DNA from: Heterohyrax brucei
Lineage: Eukaryota > Chordata > Mammalia > Hyracoidea > Procaviidae
Direction of reading: 5' to 3'
Assembly (NCBI GenBank): GCA_028571685.1
Contig: CM053154.1
Coordinates: 6,485,501 to 6,549,500 of the forward strand
DNA: 64,000 nucleotides
The notes beneath the pieces are model-generated. The model did no database searches. It saw nothing but the letters and a program-made list of their open reading frames with translations, and had not been told where the DNA came from. The translations under genes and the position numbers were made by a program. Shown here one piece after another: positions 1 through 10,930 of the stretch (the stretch's first letter is position 1; each line of letters begins with the position of its first letter).

Positions 1-322
1 TGAATTTGGACTCTTAGCCTACTAAAAACCAAAAAAACAAGAAAAAGCACCCAGTCCCATCAAGTTGATTCCAGCTCAGTGACTCAGTGACAGAGTAGGA
101 CTGCCACACAAAGTTTCCAAGGAGTGCCTGGTGGATTTGAACTGCCAACCTTCTGGTTAGCAGACGTAGCATTTAACCACTACGCCACCAGGGTTTCTCT
201 TAGACCGTGATAATTTCTCATGTTGAATTTGTAGTTTACTGGACTGTGACAAATAAAATTTCTCTTTTTAAAGCCATCCACTTGGGGTGTTTTTGTTCAG
301 GCAGTGGTAGATGACTAAGACA
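1..322 (+). mobile_element. 3' part of a MaLR-like solo LTR, split by an AfroSINE
   Basis: Bases 1-17 and about 197-322 match the 3' portion of the 500-bp LTR family seen complete at 32158, 37066 and 40448. Shared landmarks are the GGACT-TAGCCTAC stretch, the AAAGCCATCCACTT box and the terminal GATGACTAAGACA. The 5' part lies outside the window. It is a non-coding LTR fossil, interrupted by the SINE listed next. Confidence 0.7.
18..196 (-). mobile_element. AfroSINE, minus strand, inserted in the LTR
   Basis: Reverse complement of the AfroSINE consensus: the tail-side CATCAAGTTGATTCCAGCTC comes first and the tRNA-like head CCACTACGCCACCAGGGTTT last. A 7-bp direct repeat CTCTTAG lies at 11-17 and 197-203 and fits a target-site duplication, so the SINE landed in the LTR after the LTR was already present. 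Confidence 0.85.
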
Positions 323-1122
323 GTGCCTGAGAGGCGGCACTGGCTAAGGTTCACAACGACTGAAGCGGGGTGCTGGGACCAGCGCCCAGAGCTTTTGGAG
401 AGGACCGTGATGGGACGCCATCAAAGGCTACTGGGACAAGGCTGCCCGCCCTAGGTGGAGTGTGCTTGCTTACGTGGGATGGCTTCATCCTCATGCCTTG
501 GTTTTCTGTTTCCAGTTTGTTTAAAAGTGAGAGGCGCTGAAGCAGTTGCAGCCTCCTGGCACGGGGTGCAGGACAGCCGAGAGGTCAGAGGTTCCCATCC
601 TGTACCAATTTTCTAGACACTAGTAAAGAAGGAGTTTTTTTTAAGCCAAGCTTGGGGCTCTTACAACTGCCTTGTTTTTAGGGGCAGAGGCAGTGAAGAG
701 TTTTGTACACATTTAAAACTTGTGTGTGTGTATGTGTGAGACAGGATGGGGGTTGGGAACCTCAGATCTAGATTCTTATTTCTAAACTTGTAATTGGGTC
801 AGCACAAAGAGACCTTCCTTTTGGTATTTGATTGGATGGCTTGGGGATTAAGGGGCGGCAGATGAGGAGCATATGGCATCTCCACGGCACAGAGAGGGGG
901 GCAGAGGGAGTGCAGAATAAAGCAAAGCGAATCCACATGCTGGAGTGGGCATGGAACAGGCTGGCTGCTCCTGGAGGAAACTGGGGGAGTCGCTATGGTT
1001 TCAATCAGGACCTTCTCCAGGCTGAGAGAGGCAGGCCCCCCTTTCGTGAAGAATGTAAGTGCTCAGAGTGAAAGGACTGGCTAAGAGGGCCTTGGCAGCA
1101 TGCACTCAGACACAGGGCCTGC
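323..1122. other. Unique-looking non-coding stretch
   Basis: No exon, RNA gene or clear repeat was recognised. A short TG-rich run is at 722-738. The small open frames here show no protein-like composition or splice signals. Confidence 0.5.
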
Positions 1123-1505
1123 TGTGGGTTAAGCTGTATTCCCTCAAAAGATAGTCATAATCCCCATACCTTTGAGCCGGATCTTTTTGGGAAACAGGTC
1201 TTTGCAGATGGGATCAAGTGATGATGAGGTTTTTCTGGACTAGGAAGGGCCTTGAATCCAGTGGCTGGTGTCCTTAGAAGAAGGCGATGTGAAGACACGA
1301 GACACAGAAGAGTGCCATGTGACAAGGACACCAAAGAGCCCCCAGAAGCTGGGAGAGAAGCATGGGACACATTTTCCCTCAGAGGCTCTGGGAGGAACCG
1401 GCTTGTGGCCACCTTGATTCTAGATTTCTGGCCTCCAAATTGTAAGAGACTGAATTTCTGTTGCTTTAAGCTCCAGTTTGTGGCCGTTGTCCATGGCAAT
1501 CCTGA
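1123..1505 (+). mobile_element. MLT1-type MaLR solo LTR, old and diverged
   Basis: The order of landmarks matches MLT1 LTRs: a start like TGNNNTGAATTGTGTCCCCC, then a GTCCTTAGAAGAAG block, a GATTCTAGATTTCTGGCCTCC block and TTTCTGTTGCTTTAAG near the end. It is non-coding and strongly diverged, consistent with an age before the placental radiation. The family is known; the exact subfamily was not resolved by eye. Confidence 0.7.
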
Positions 1506-1614
1506 GAAAGGAAAGCAGCGGCTTTCAGCTTAAGGGCCCTTCTGCCATCTGGGCAAGCTGACCACCTTTGTCCTTGGTGTGAGCCGTGTGCCTTTGGGTC
1601 AGGAAGGTGGGCTT

Positions 1615-1765
1615 TGACTTCGGTTTGCAGCGCTGCCACTTAGTGGCTGTGGGACTGTGGCAAAGCCACCCCCTCTGAACAACAGAGGAGAACCATGTCC
1701 TGACCTCGCAGAACAGTTTAAAGATGAGAGACAGCATTGTTGGCAATAGCCTCAGCCTGGTGCCT
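1615..1765 (+). repeat. MIR SINE fragment
   Basis: The CACTTAGTGGCTGTGGGACT segment followed by a degraded CTCTGAAC...CAGTTTAAAGATGAGA block follows the order of a MIR core. Diverged and short. Confidence 0.4.
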
Positions 1766-2091
1766 TGGACAGAGCTGGGGAGTGTGGGGCACTGGCTGTC
1801 ATCCCTTGTCTCGCTGCTAGTTTGTCATCCACATTTTCTGAGGCCTTGAGACAGTCACTGCTGGGGCTGCCATGTCCTCATCTGCTGAGCATGCAGGATT
1901 CATTCAGCGAACACCAGTGGTGAGCGGACAGTGAGAGGCGCTGGTGGGGCCAGGGTACAAAGTCAAGTGGGACTGGGTCTGTGCAGACTTTGCCTGCTTC
2001 GAGAAGCCTGTGCCCCGCCAACAGCCAGGCTGTTCTCCTCTTAAGGTGATGAGGACTCAGAGAGGGGAGTTCAAGGGCCAAAGCCATCGCT

Positions 2092-2245
2092 GCTAACCAA
2101 AAGGAAGGCAGTCAAAACCACCAGAAACTCTGCGGGAGAACTATGTGGCCGTTGCCTCCGCAGAGGTTGACAGCCTTGGAAACCCTCTGGGGTCACTGTG
2201 GATCAAAACCGGCTGGAGCACAGCGGGCTCGGGGTCTCTGATTGG
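2092..2245 (+). mobile_element. AfroSINE fragment, variant subfamily
   Basis: Starts at CTAACCAAAAGGAAGGCAGT and shows the longer AfroSINE variant (CCACCAGAAACTCTGCGGGAG, then TGACAGCCTTGGAAACCCT, then GGGTCACTGTGGATC). The tRNA-like head is missing, so it is truncated at its 5' end. Confidence 0.7.
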
Positions 2246-2563
2246 AGGACCGAGAGTTGGACTGTGTTTGGGCAGATGGCAGATGGTGTTCCTGCCCTCA
2301 GCAGACAGATGTCTGGCTAGGCACACTTCACACTGAGTGATTTTACCTCCCTGCCCATAGGACAGATTGGTTATCTCAAGCAGAGGGAGGGGTATGCTAC
2401 TGGCAGCTAGTGGGTAGAGGGCGGGGGTGCTGCTCAGGCCCTAGAGTGCCCAGCACAGCCCCCACGGCAGAGAACAGGTCAGGTGACAAGGTCAGTACTG
2501 TGGCTGCAGAGAAAGCCTCCTCTGAGTCTTCCACTCCTGCCCTGTTCTCATTCTGCCTGTGCT

Positions 2564-2640
2564 GGACCGAGCGCCACGGCACGAGACTGAGCGCCACAGC
2601 ACGGGACCGAGCGCCACGGCATGGGACCGAGCGCCATGTG
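2564..2640 (+). repeat. 20-bp GC-rich minisatellite, about four units
   Basis: Four tandem units of GGACCGAGCGCCACGGCAYG, each 17-21 bp. It is CpG-rich against an average background. Confidence 0.9.
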
Positions 2641-3165
2641 AAGGCAGGGCTGTGCCTGGTCCCTCCTCAGTAACTGAGGAGTGAACAGATAGATGACAGT
2701 TTTGCATCATAATGGATAAACAACTGCAGCCAATACTGTAAACCTCCCAAAGCCAGGAGCCGTGTAAGGCAGATACCTGTCAGAGAAGGAGACCTCAGAT
2801 ACTTTCCATGAGAACAAGCAACAGAACAACGGTAAGACTGCACGCTCTGAAAGATAAACGACTTGCATGACCCAGAAAAACAAAGCAATGGGGTCGAGTT
2901 CTGGCTCTAGCAGCTTTCACTGCAGTGTCACTGAGGCAAGTGGGTAAAGGTGTGGGACCACAGGCCCTGGGCTGGGCTCCTGCTGCTTCCTGCCCAGAGT
3001 CCTCAGGGTGAGCTGCATGGGATGGCAGATTACCTCATTACAGCCATCGATGGGGCCCGGTGCCACGTGCTGGTCTGCAGACTGGTGTTAATCTTCTCAC
3101 TTAATCATCGTGGCATACCCTCTAAGAAGAGGCTGTGATTTTCCCCTGTCACAGCTGGAAATGCT
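2641..3165. other. Unique-looking non-coding stretch
   Basis: Nothing coding or repeat-derived was recognised. Confidence 0.45.
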
Positions 3166-3167
3166 GG

Positions 3168-3290
3168 TGACATGCTAACCAGAAAGGCTGAATCCATCAG
3201 CAGCTCCTTGGAAACCCTATGGGAGGAGTCTACTCTACAGAGTCACAATGAACAGAATCTACTTGACAGTTAGGGTTTTGTGTTGGGTTT
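3168..3290 (+). mobile_element. AfroSINE 3' part
   Basis: Matches the AfroSINE from GCTAACCAGAAAGGCTGAATCC through CCTTGGAAACCCTATGGG to the tail, followed directly by the poly-T end of a minus-strand L1. The 5' head is absent. Confidence 0.7.
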
Positions 3291-3626
3291 TTTTTTTAAA
3301 TTTTTATTTAACATAACTGAGTGAAAATGTACATTCACATGTAAATTTACATGCCCCCCTATATGCAGCTTCCACTGCTCTCCCTGTCCGGTGACTGCAC
3401 ACTATTCCTCTCTGCTCCATACATGTCTCATCCTCCCAACAGTCTCCTTTCCCCTCCTCTCCATCTACTCCCCTTCCTCCAGCCAGAGGTCAGCAAGATG
3501 ATATCCTATAGATGTATAGAACCATAAAGTGCTTCCAACATATGGAAGTCCATTCCATTCCTGTCCAAAGAGTGGACCTTTGTTATAATTTATGGGAACG
3601 GGCAGCATCAGGGCTGGGGGCCATGC
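3291..3626 (-). mobile_element. L1 3' UTR, 5'-truncated, minus strand
   Basis: This is the reverse complement of the L1 3' UTR at 10575-10925. Shared blocks include the terminal ATTTAACATAACTGAGTGAAAA, the CTCCACTCC-type pyrimidine tract and GATATCCTATAGATGTATAGAACC. It begins with the T-run of a reversed poly(A) tail. No ORF2 sequence is included. Confidence 0.85.
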
Positions 3627-3651
3627 TTGTGTTGGGTTTTTTGATGGAGAA

Positions 3652-3830
3652 GGAAGTCACTGGGTGGTGGAAAGGTCAACATACTTGGCTGCTAGCCAAA
3701 AGTTAGAGGCTCGACTCCACCCAGAGCCAACCAGGAAGACCCTGCAGTCTGCTTCCGGAACATCAGCCTGTTCTGCTCTGACACGTGTGGGGCCACCATG
3801 AGTGGGAATCAGCTCACCTCTAATGTTTCT
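3652..3830 (+). mobile_element. AfroSINE, long variant
   Basis: Order: CTGGGTGGTGGAAAGGTCAA head, TTGGCTGCTAGCCAAAAGTTA, CGACTCCACCCAGAGCC, a middle specific to the long variant, then GGGGCCACCATGAGTGGGAATCAGC. Nearly full length. Confidence 0.8.
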
Positions 3831-5520
3831 GCAGAGCACTGGTCACAACAGCCAGAGTGGGCAAGGGCAGGCTTGTGTGGGCACAGACTCCCTGGCACCC
3901 CTGCTGTATAGGCAGAGGCCAGCTCTCTTCTTGTCCACACTTGCACAGCCAGTGAGCCTGGGAGCCTTGTCCTCAGCCATTTCTGACTCCTGGTTAAACC
4001 CTGGTAAAGCCAGCAGGGTAGGGCACCTCTTGGCCCCCAAGGATCTCTTTCATGGTGTCTCTGTGGCACGGTGACCTCAGGGCTGCTCTGTCGTGTGCTG
4101 GACATGGTGGGCATGCTGCAGACCCAGGTCGCTGTGATTGAGCACACTCTGCTGTGTGCCTGGATGCTGTCTGTTCACTGAGCCATAGAGTGCCCAGCCA
4201 CCCAGCAGGGTGCTGGCCGATCACTAAGAACGACAGGCTCTCTGAAGGACAAAAGCCCTGCGTGGTCATATGTGCTGCTTTCTGTTGTATAGATTCTCCC
4301 ACCAAGGAAGATTCTGAGTGGTGGACGTGAAGTTGATGCAGAGGGGATTGTCACCTGCCAGCCTGTGCCAGCTGGCCGTGGACACCCCTGCCTGCAGAGG
4401 TGGGAGCGACCTGAAGCAGACGCCTCCCTCATGGGAACCTCAGTGTCAGTAAAGGGTTAACATGCAGCTTCACGTTTGCAGTGAGGTGAATTGTAAAAGG
4501 AGGTGCACTTCCGATAGTTTCCCCATGGGAAAGCACAGCAGGCGCTGTTCCTGGATATTGCTGCTTCCCAGATGGGTTTCAGTGTTCTGAGCGGCAGGCC
4601 ACAGGAGCATCGTCTATAACCATGCCATGGATGCCCATTGAAACCAGTGGTGACACTGGAATCCAGAATAGTCCCTGTCCCCAGGGAAGGGGAGGAAGCA
4701 CCAGTAGCTGAGCCCCTGTAGATTGCTTTGGCCCCGTTGGCAGATGGGGCAACCTGTGTATCAGCAGTTACTGGGGCGACCCACGGTGACACAGGTACAA
4801 TTATCAGAGCCAGGATCTCCGTCTGCCGTGCCATGCCCAGGACTGTGCTGTTGCTTGCCACAGAGAGATGGAGGGGTTCTGCCTAGAAGGATGTATCTTA
4901 TCGCCTGTGTGGTGGATAAGGACACCTGTTGCCTGGGCCAACACGTCTGTCTTGGTGGAGGAAAAGCACACCATGAACGACTGTAGGTGCCAGTCCCCAG
5001 GAGCACTGGCCTAGGGATAGACAAGTCCATCGTCTTGAAGAACATGGCCTGATGGCAGCGTGAGGGTGTGGACAGTGAGAAGGATGGCTGCTTCCCCTGT
5101 CCCATCAGGTGTCTCTGGTTTGTGCGAACAGAGGCCCAGGTCAGCCAACCTGGACGGAAGGCTGTGGGGCCTGCAGCTCCCCCAGGTGGCCCGCCTTGCT
5201 GCGGGGAGGGGGCGAGAAGCCAGCCAGCACCTCTGACTCTTTCTGGGCACTTCTTCTGGGTCCCCTGGCTGTTTTCCAGTTATGGGGACCTTCTTGGAGG
5301 CAGCTTTTACTTCCCTAATTTAGGTCTCAGTGGGAATTCTTTCTCACTTAACTTCTGCATTTACACGTCTCCTCTCTCCCTGCTGGCCTAGGCGAGGTGT
5401 TGATGGGTGCTTAGCAGGCGGCAGGGGCCCTGGCCTGGGTGTGCGGGTGGGGCTGACGCCCCCCCACCCAGACTGCTTCTTAGATCTGCTCTGTGCTGGG
5501 TTCTCTTGGGAAACGCAGAC
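3831..5520. other. Unique, moderately GC-rich stretch
   Basis: No repeat or exon was recognised with confidence. Several overlapping open frames of 80-130 codons occur on both strands, as expected for stop-poor GC-rich DNA, and none has a recognisable domain or splice pair. Confidence 0.45.
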
Positions 5521-5525
5521 CTTAC

Positions 5526-5678
5526 TCTTCGTGCCACATTTGTAGCTGCAGTTCTGGAGGTGACGTTTCTTAGACCATTCTGGTGATACTGCGCTGCTGA
5601 CTTCCTGTGGCTCTCCAAGGCCAGGAGAGAGAACATTTGCTCGTACTTGTTTTCATCAGGACGGCTGAAATCCCAGTC
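5526..5678 (-). CDS. Candidate internal coding exon, minus strand
   Basis: On the minus strand an open block of exactly 51 codons (153 bp) runs between an AG at 5680-5679 (CAGCTGCAG) and a good donor AGA|GTAAGG at 5525-5524. Its peptide begins DWDFSRPDENKYEQMFSLLA and looks like ordinary protein rather than biased-composition noise. The phase is 0 at both ends. The acceptor is weak; a stronger pyrimidine-rich acceptor further out, near 5729, would extend the exon in the same frame. It may belong to the minus-strand gene with exons at 15-35 kb, but the 15 kb exon ends in phase 1, so at least one further exon would have to lie between. Alternatively it is a conserved non-coding block. The protein is not recognised. 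Confidence 0.3.
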
Positions 5679-6020
5679 CTGCAGCTGGGCTCTGAGAGCC
5701 GGTTTTAGTGAAGCCCGCAGAAGCTGGGGGAGCGGGGGCCACATAATTGCCCGCGATCTCACACCCACACTGGCCTCTGCGAGCGGAGCGGGAGCTGGCC
5801 GCTTTGTGTTTGATCGCCATGGAATCACGTGCTCCCGAGGACGCCAGGCCTCCCGGATGCTGGGGTGAAATGCGGGCTGAATTTTCATCACCAGGCTTGG
5901 GGCACAAGCAGGCAGCGCTGCCATTAAGATTAATTAGAGGGCCCGAGCCCGCCCTTCGGAACCGATGGCAGGCTGTGAGTTATGCCCTCCGTGCGCTTTT
6001 CAAAGATCCTGTCCTTCTGA
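5679..6020. promoter_or_regulatory. Possible conserved regulatory block with homeodomain-type core
   Basis: A repeat-free block whose base composition differs from its surroundings. It contains ATTAAGATTAATTAGAGGG at 5923-5941, two TAAT/ATTA cores in close spacing, next to a CpG-bearing GC-rich stretch. This resembles developmental enhancers, but conservation cannot be judged from one sequence. Confidence 0.25.
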
Positions 6021-6418
6021 GCACTACCTGTTTTTCCCCAGACATTTGAGACCACTGACTGCCCATGTTGGCTCAATTTGTTGACTCTTCTGAGCCCTCT
6101 CTGAGAGCAGCAGGAGTGAGCAGCAGAGCTGAGAAGTGGAAAGGATGCCTCGCATCAGTGTCTCCAATTACCTGTGGGTGCTTAGTCTACTGACCAGCCT
6201 TGAGGGGTGCACCCGGTGCCCAGGCTGTTGGAAACTAGTAGATAATGTTCTAGAAAATCATATTGCCTGTTTCCGTAGGTCTCTGAGCTAAGAGTTCTTT
6301 TTACATTTTTAAATGATTGTGATATGTGAACATTCCATGACTTTCGTGTTTCATTATCCTTAGATAAAGGTGTGTTGACACATGGCCAGGCTACTTCATT
6401 TGCATGTTACCTGGGCTG

Positions 6419-6562
6419 CTTTGGAAACGCTGGTGGCTAGTGGTTAAGTGCTGTGGCCACTTACTGAAGGGTCAGCAGTTTGAACTCACCAGGTTGCACC
6501 ATAGGGTCGCTACCAGTTGGAATTAACTTGATGGCAGTGGGTTTAGTTGTTTGGGTTTGTGA
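6419..6562 (+). mobile_element. AfroSINE, internally shortened
   Basis: Starts with GGAAACGCTGGTGGCTAGTGG and carries GGGTCAGCAGTTTGAACTC, then skips the CTCCTTGGAAAC middle and resumes at CATAGGGTCGCTACCAG, ending GATGGCAGTGGGTTT. Confidence 0.85.
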
Positions 6563-7480
6563 CTGCTGGTTTATGGATGCTGCAGGCATCTCACTCAGTT
6601 GTTGTAATGCGCATTGTTTGGCCTGCAGAGCCTAAAATAGGCCCTCTGGCCCTTTGCAGAAAACATCTGCTGACCCCTGAGGGAGAGGAAGTGAGTGCCT
6701 AGATGGGATGGTTTTGATCCTTAGCCATTGCCAAAGAACTGCGGTCTGGGCCTTGCCTACTCCGCGGGGATTCTGTTTCTGGTGGTGCCCATCACGTTAC
6801 CCTGGTTTGATGCTGACACCCATGGGTGATACTGAAGGCCATGGTGAGTCCAGGGCCGGACCTGGTGGTAAGATTACATCAGGGCTGGAAGGGCCACGTG
6901 ACCGGCTCCATCAGGGCGAGCGGGTGGGGCCCCCAGCTGGCTGAGCAGTGCCCTGGAGGCTTATTGCTTGCCATTTATCGCTGTGCCTTGAGTGTTCAGT
7001 AAAGTGAAAAATAGTTTGCCAATGAAGCAGAGTGGAAAATTAATTTCACTTTTCCTCCTATTGCGAGTAAATGCAGAAATTAAAAAGAAAGGTTCTAATT
7101 ACTGATGTGTTTTAGTCTTTGACTGGGTTCATCCACTTTAAAATGTAGAGGCTGTCTGGAAATCAAATGCTCTCATTTTTCTGATAACAGATATGTTTAT
7201 CAATCCAAATCAGCTTGTTATCAGTTCCACTCTCCTCTGGCCTGACCTCAGCTGCACGTGTGGCACTTTCTTCTGTGACCTCAGTCACTGGAGCTGGAGC
7301 GGACCTCTCGAGTTACAGAGCACAGTCCTGCAGTCTTAAGTTGGCCCAGAGCTCAGGCGCCAGCTGTGTGCTTGAGAGTGCCCCTGAAACCCTCACTTCT
7401 GACCTCCTTGCTCCAAATTTGGGGTTTTCCCATTACCCCTTCGGGATGCCAGACATAAGCTCAGGGGTACCCAAGGGCCC
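6563..7480. other. Unique stretch; AT-rich from about 6960 to 7210
   Basis: No exon or repeat was recognised. The AT-rich part near 7180-7205 carries CTGATAACAGATATGTTTATC, with GATAA and a forkhead-like TGTTTAT core. These are weak single-site matches only. Confidence 0.4.
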
Positions 7481-8160
7481 CTCATTTCTGACCTGATGGC
7501 CCCTGTGCTTTCCTTTGGGTTTGGTAATTCACTAGAAAGATTCACAGAACTCATAAAAGCCCTGTATGGATATATTACCGTCTTAGCATGCAAAAGATGT
7601 ACAAATGAAGGGAGATGTGTTGGGAGAGGTCTGGGAGGGACGAGCCACCCTCCTCTGTGTACTGCTGTCTCTCACCAATCAGGAAGCCCGGGGCGCTCCC
7701 ATGTCCAGATCCTTTCCTGGAGCCTCACCACATAGGCGGTGACAATAACTGCCCCCTCCCTGAGGATGGACAGAAATCAAGTGGTGGGTCTTTCTGTTCC
7801 AGCCAGTTTCCACCTGACAGGCAGGTAATTAGCATAAATGCTCAGGTGTGGTCTGGAGGCCTCCTCAGAGAGACTTGAATCCTTGGGGAGAGGTTCTCTC
7901 TGGGGAGCTAAGGACAAAGACTTGGTTGGGTGAGGTTCAATTCTTTACCTACAGGGGCTCATCCTTGGTTGGTTCTGAAGAAATTCCTGCTGGCCGATAG
8001 GAATTGTTTGATGAGGATGGAAAAAGTCTTCTGAGTGGCATTGCTCAAAGAACAAGCTTGGGCCTGTTGGGGAAGCAAATACTATGAGGGAAAACATGTG
8101 ACATTCATCTAGCCTGATACAGTCACTGTGACCACCTATCAGTGAGAGAAATAACACAGG
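7481..8160 (-). repeat. Probable old interspersed repeat, family unresolved
   Basis: The TTTGGTAATTCACTAGAAAGATTCACAGAACTCATAAAA-type text around 7520-7560 recalls a mammalian LTR-type repeat. Blocks such as GGGAGAGGTCTGGGAGGG and TCACCAATCAGGAAGCC continue the resemblance. I could not fix family, ends or strand by eye. Confidence 0.3.
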
Positions 8161-8171
8161 CCTGCAGCCTT

Positions 8172-8368
8172 ATGCGTGGTGAAGGAGAGAGTCAGCAAAA
8201 AAGTGGGAGGCCCTTAACGAGATGGACTGACACAGTGGCTCAACCACGGGCTTAAGCATAACGATGGTCACGGTCATGGCGCAGGACAGGGCCGTGTTTG
8301 GTTCTGCTGCGCGTAGGGTTGCTGTGAGTCGGAACTGACTCGCTCGCACCTGACAACTGCAGCAGCAG
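8172..8368 (+). mobile_element. RTE (BovB-like) LINE, 3' end only
   Basis: Matches the last 200 bp of the afrotherian RTE: GAGAGTCAGCAAAAAAGTGG, CCTTAACGAGATGGACTGACACAG, GCGCAGGACAGGGCCGTGTT, then GTCGGAACTGACTCG and a short ACAACTGCAGCAGCAG tail. Heavily 5'-truncated. Confidence 0.85.
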
Positions 8369-8924
8369 TCCTGGAATGCCGAATGGGACACAGTTTTCCA
8401 AGGTGTCTAATTTCACATCATTTGTAAACTGCAAATATTTGATGCTGTGTTTTCTCGGAAGCCTTGGGGAGGGTCTCGTTTCAGTGAGATTCCCACCAGA
8501 TACGTAGAGCATGACCAGGAACTGTTAGTAAACTCTAGGAAAAATAATCCCAACTTGCTAACCCAAGGAAACCAATTCCAATTTAAGAGGTTTTAGAAAA
8601 TAGTCCAACTTTGCCCAGTGGCATCGAGTAAGACCAAGGCGACAGGACTCTTGGAGGGTTTGACTAGGTAAGCTGTTGCACTGGACACAGCAGGGATGAT
8701 GTGACTTTTCTAGTGGCCATTTTCAGATCATTTCCTCTGGTACTGGAGTCTGACCCAGTCGGATCATCACAAGATGCTGTGTGGGGCTCCGGGCAGAGGT
8801 GAGGGGCGAGGAGGGGGAGGTGGGGACAGGGTAAAGGACCCACATTTGCGCTTAGTGAGGCTTGCAGGCCCGTGCATCAGGGCAAGTCCTGGGGGAGGTG
8901 TCGCCCTGTAGGAATGAACGCTGG
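8369..8924. other. Unique-looking stretch
   Basis: Nothing supported beyond a G-rich patch at 8795-8835. Confidence 0.45.
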
Positions 8925-10930
8925 AGCAATAAACTGAATCAAGATCCATATCTTACACCTTATACAAAAACCAGCTCCAACTGGATAAAAGACCTAAATA
9001 TCAAACCTAAAACGATAAAGCTCATCCAAGAAAAGGTAGAAACAACAATGGAAGTTTTAATACACAATGAGGACAGACTGCAAAATCTGTCAAAGAAACC
9101 TCAATCAACAGAAGAGAAAATAGATAAATGGGATCTATTAAGAATCAAACACTTTTGCTCATCCAAAGACTTTATTAATAAAATTAAAAGAACACCCACA
9201 GAATGGGAAAAAATATTTGGCAACTCTATGTCAGACCGACACCTGATCTCCATAATCTATAAGATACTACAAAATATCAATAAGAAGAAGATAAACCATC
9301 CAATTAAGCGATGGGCAAAGGAGATGGACAGACACTTCACTAAAGAGGAGATCCAGGCAGCCAAAAAACACATGCGGGCATGTTCACGATCTTTAGTTAT
9401 TAAAGAAATTCAAATCAAGACAACAGTGAGATACCATCTCACCCCAACAAGATTGGCCATGATCCAGAAAACACAAAACAACAAATGCTGGAGAGGCTGT
9501 GGAGAAAGTGGAACCCTCCTACACTGTTGGTGGGGTTGCAAAATGGTCCAGCCTCTTTGGAAGGCAATCTGGCACTTCCTTAAAAAAATGGATATCGATA
9601 TACCATTTGACCCAGTAATTCCACTACTTGGAATATATCCTACAGAATCAAGGCCTTTCACACCAACGGACACATGCACCAGAATGTTTATCACAGCACA
9701 GTCCACGATAGCAAAAAGATGGAATCAACCCAGATGCCCAACAATAGAAGAATGGATAGGTAAACTATGTACATATACTCAATGGAGCACTACGCAATGA
9801 TAAAGAATAACGATGATTCCAGAAAACATCTCCTAACCTGGTTTCAACTGGAAGACATTATGTTGAGTGAAAGTAGTCAGCGACAAAAGGACAAATACTG
9901 TATGAGACCTCTACGATAAGATCTCAAAAACAGACTTGTGTATAGAAGAAAAGAGTCTTTGACAGCTGCAAGGGAGGGGAAGGAGGGAGGGTGAAGGGGG
10001 GAGGGTTTAGTTTAGATAGTTACTAGAAATCTAGTCTGAAGAAAGCGGTGATAGCACACATTAGAAACAAGAACAACATTAAGTGGACTTCAGCATAACT
10101 TGAGTACTCCTTCCATCTTAACTCATTACTGCAAGGATAGAGTAGCTGGGGCAGGGGGCGGGGGACCATGCTCTTAGGCGAATTCCAGGCCAATTGGCAC
10201 AACTAGCGTTTTGCTAAGAGAGCTGTCTGCACCCCACATTGGTGAATGGCGTCTGGGGTCTTAAAAGCTGCCAAGCTGCCATCCGAGGACACAGCAAATG
10301 GTCCCAACTCAGCAGAAACAGAAGCTCACCGAGGACCAAAATGACATGCGTTAAAGACAACCGAGAAGGCAGAGAGACCCACAAGACTGGGTGCCTACAT
10401 CGACTTGGGACCGGAAGAACCGGATGGTGCCTGGCCACCACCAGCGATAGCCATAATGGAGCTCACAGAGAGGAGTCTCACTGGCAACACAAGAATAAAA
10501 AAGGGTGCATCATGAGGTCTCCACTAAAAGACCTCAATTGATGGCCCAGTGGTTTTGGGGTTCCTCTGAGAGCATGGCCGCTGGCCCTGATGCTGCCCTT
10601 TCCCATAAATTATAACAAAAGTCCACTCTTTGGACAGGAATGGATTGGACTTGGCAATGCTGAGTGACCATATATTGGAAGCACTTTATGGTTCTATACA
10701 TCTATAGGATATCATCCTGCTGACCTCTGGCTGGAGGAAGGGGAGTGGGTGGAGAGGAGGGGAAAGGAGGCTGTTGGGAGGATGAGACATGTATGGAGCA
10801 GAGAGGAATAGTGTGCAGTCACCGGACAGGGAGAGCAGTGGAAGCTGCATATAGGTGGGCATGTAAATTTATACGTGAATGTATATTTTCACTCAGTCAT
10901 GTTAAATAAAAATTAAAAAAAAAAAAAAAG
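8925..10930 (+). mobile_element. L1 LINE, 5'-truncated: ORF2 C-terminus, 3' UTR and poly(A)
   Basis: An open frame of about 280 codons encodes the C-terminal part of L1 ORF2p (endonuclease/reverse transcriptase, cis-acting in retrotransposition). It includes the conserved L1 stretches NWIKDLNIKPKTIKLIQEK, HFTKEEIQAAKKHMRACS and the zinc-knuckle-like C-terminal region GTLLHCWWGCK. The N-terminal endonuclease and reverse-transcriptase core are missing. Near 9768 one base appears lost within the usual WIGK-x-WYIY region. The rest (MEHYAMIKNNDDSRKHLLTW) continues in another frame to a stop near 9922. A purine-rich 3' UTR (9960-10000), a pyrimidine-poor tail region and a poly(A) at 10915-10929 follow. 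The long open frame suggests a fairly young copy. Confidence 0.93.

Noticed and set aside
2564-2640. Regularly spaced repeats resembling a CRISPR array
   Set aside because: Units are directly adjacent without unique spacers, in mammalian DNA; it is a minisatellite.
6165-6234. Minus-strand block with donor CACAG|GTAATTG
   Set aside because: The acceptor is poor and the peptide too short and featureless to support an exon.
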